A program made the position numbers and the translations under genes. A stretch of DNA of 64,000 nt from Azorinus chamasolen (lineage: Eukaryota; Mollusca; Bivalvia; Cardiida; Solecurtidae): the NCBI GenBank assembly GCA_963576725.1, contig OY755242.1, positions 7,233,240 through 7,297,239 of the forward strand, written 5' to 3'. The stretch's first letter is position 1; each line of letters starts with the position of its first letter. Positions 63,391 to 64,000 of this stretch are shown piece by piece. The notes beneath the pieces are model-generated. The model was not told the origin of the DNA and did not search any database. It saw nothing but the letters and a program-made list of their open reading frames with translations.

Positions 63391-64000
63391 ATGGTAGCCG
63401 TACTGGTTATTGTTTTGATAGCCAGTGGCTTAACTGCGATCACAAATTCTGCGGTGGCAAATTATGATGTGATGAACGGCACGTGCATGTTGACGGTAGA
63501 TAACGAGTCACGTGCAATGTTCACTGAAACTATTCTCCGGAGACACTACAATTTCATGTATATGAGTCTACTGTTTGAGGACATGAATGATACGCTGAAG
63601 TCAGAGAAATATGTTATATTGCCCACCCATTGGATCTGGACCTACAAGGGTACAGATGGGGGGCATGAATATTTATTTCTGCCACATGGCTTCGGTTATC
63701 TCTCCTTTGGTCTTCTGTGGTCTAGATGTAATAGTTCAGAATACACAATAAAGATTCAGCACGTGGGCAACTGTAGCGGTTTGAAAATTGGAGAAAACAG
63801 CAGTAATCAACTAATAGGAGAGGCTCTGGGCAACATGACTAGCGATATTGCTGCCAGGAGGGACTATTACAATTCCAGTTACTGGTGCTACAAGACTAGG
63901 CTGTTGATAAGTCCTATGAGTGTATATCTTGTGTGTTCCAGTTCTATTTGTACTTTGCAAACAATAGAGTATAGGTGTTGCAAATATGTCATCAATTTTG
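63391..64000 (+). CDS. Second member of the unrecognised membrane protein family (partial)
   Basis: ATG at 63391 starts a signal peptide (MVAVLVIVLIASGLTAITNS), and the frame stays open for 203 codons to the window edge. It aligns with the extracellular domain of the 26454 gene: NGTCMLT/NGVCQLR, THWIWTYKGTDGGHEYLFLP/RHWVWTFHGDHGGYKLLYLP, FGYLSFGLLW/FGYLSFGILW, ALGNMT in both, YNSSYWCY in both, and YRCCKY/YHCCKF. All visible Cys of the shared part are conserved, so the domain is probably disulfide-bonded. It lacks the long charged stalk of the first copy. TM segments would lie past the window. Function unknown. Confidence 0.85.
   Translation, partial: MVAVLVIVLIASGLTAITNSAVANYDVMNGTCMLTVDNESRAMFTETILRRHYNFMYMSLLFEDMNDTLKSEKYVILPTHWIWTYKGTDGGHEYLFLPHGFGYLSFGLLWSRCNSSEYTIKIQHVGNCSGLKIGENSSNQLIGEALGNMTSDIAARRDYYNSSYWCYKTRLLISPMSVYLVCSSSICTLQTIEYRCCKYVINF

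Overview
The window looks like a piece of a bivalve mollusc nuclear genome. The reasons are low GC, intron-split genes with GT-AG junctions, a BTB-BACK-kelch gene and a RING-less B-box/propeller (TRIM-like) gene of the kind expanded in bivalves, tRNA-derived SINEs, 5'-truncated LINE ends, Ty3/gypsy gag and pol debris, and a very high density of short palindromic transposons. The species call is inference. I see no rRNA, tRNA gene, CRISPR array or prokaryotic operon.

Host genes are few. (1) A BTB-BACK-kelch gene on the minus strand, exon 1 at 7904-8885, exon 2 at 6454-6597, exon 3 at 5558-5678; later kelch exons are not seen and probably lie beyond the left edge. (2) A multi-pass membrane protein gene, plus strand, 26454-29286, apparently one exon, with one frame change near 28261. 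(3) A second member of the same unrecognised membrane family starting at 63391 and running off the right edge. (4) A B-box / coiled-coil / beta-propeller gene, minus strand, 33964-35658. These genes do not form a pathway or operon.

The rest is mostly repeats. Family letters used below: A (with variant A3), B, C, D (with D2) and J are short elements that usually begin TTAACCC and end GGGTTAA and hold a long inverted repeat; the TTAA target site and CCC termini fit non-autonomous piggyBac-like MITEs. E, F, K and I begin TACAGT and end ACTGTA, fitting Tc1/mariner-like MITEs with TA target sites. G and H are small palindromes without a clear class. L is a 1.05 kb element with 22-bp terminal repeats. 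R1 is a dispersed repeat of unknown class. A '+' copy of A carries GTAGACCCAG in its left arm.

Region by region: 1-9.0 kb, kelch gene embedded in A/B/E copies and a 2.07 kb TIR transposon; 9-20 kb, tandem arrays, LINE ends, A/C/E copies; 20-26 kb, gag debris and A/B/D/F copies; 26-36 kb, the membrane-protein and TRIM-like genes; 36-45 kb, dense nested A/B/C/D/K elements and minisatellites; 45.5-48.4 kb, a 23-bp satellite; 49-58 kb, more nested elements including 1.3 kb element I; 58-63 kb, LINE and gypsy pol fragments and a SINE; 63.4-64 kb, second membrane-protein gene.

The most unusual signal is in the palindromic elements. Otherwise different families (A, B, E, F/K) share the same hairpin apex CTCCTATAGGAG, and families A, C, D and J share an arm plan in which mismatches sit at the same stem position. 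Their TTAA ends are joined or nested repeatedly.
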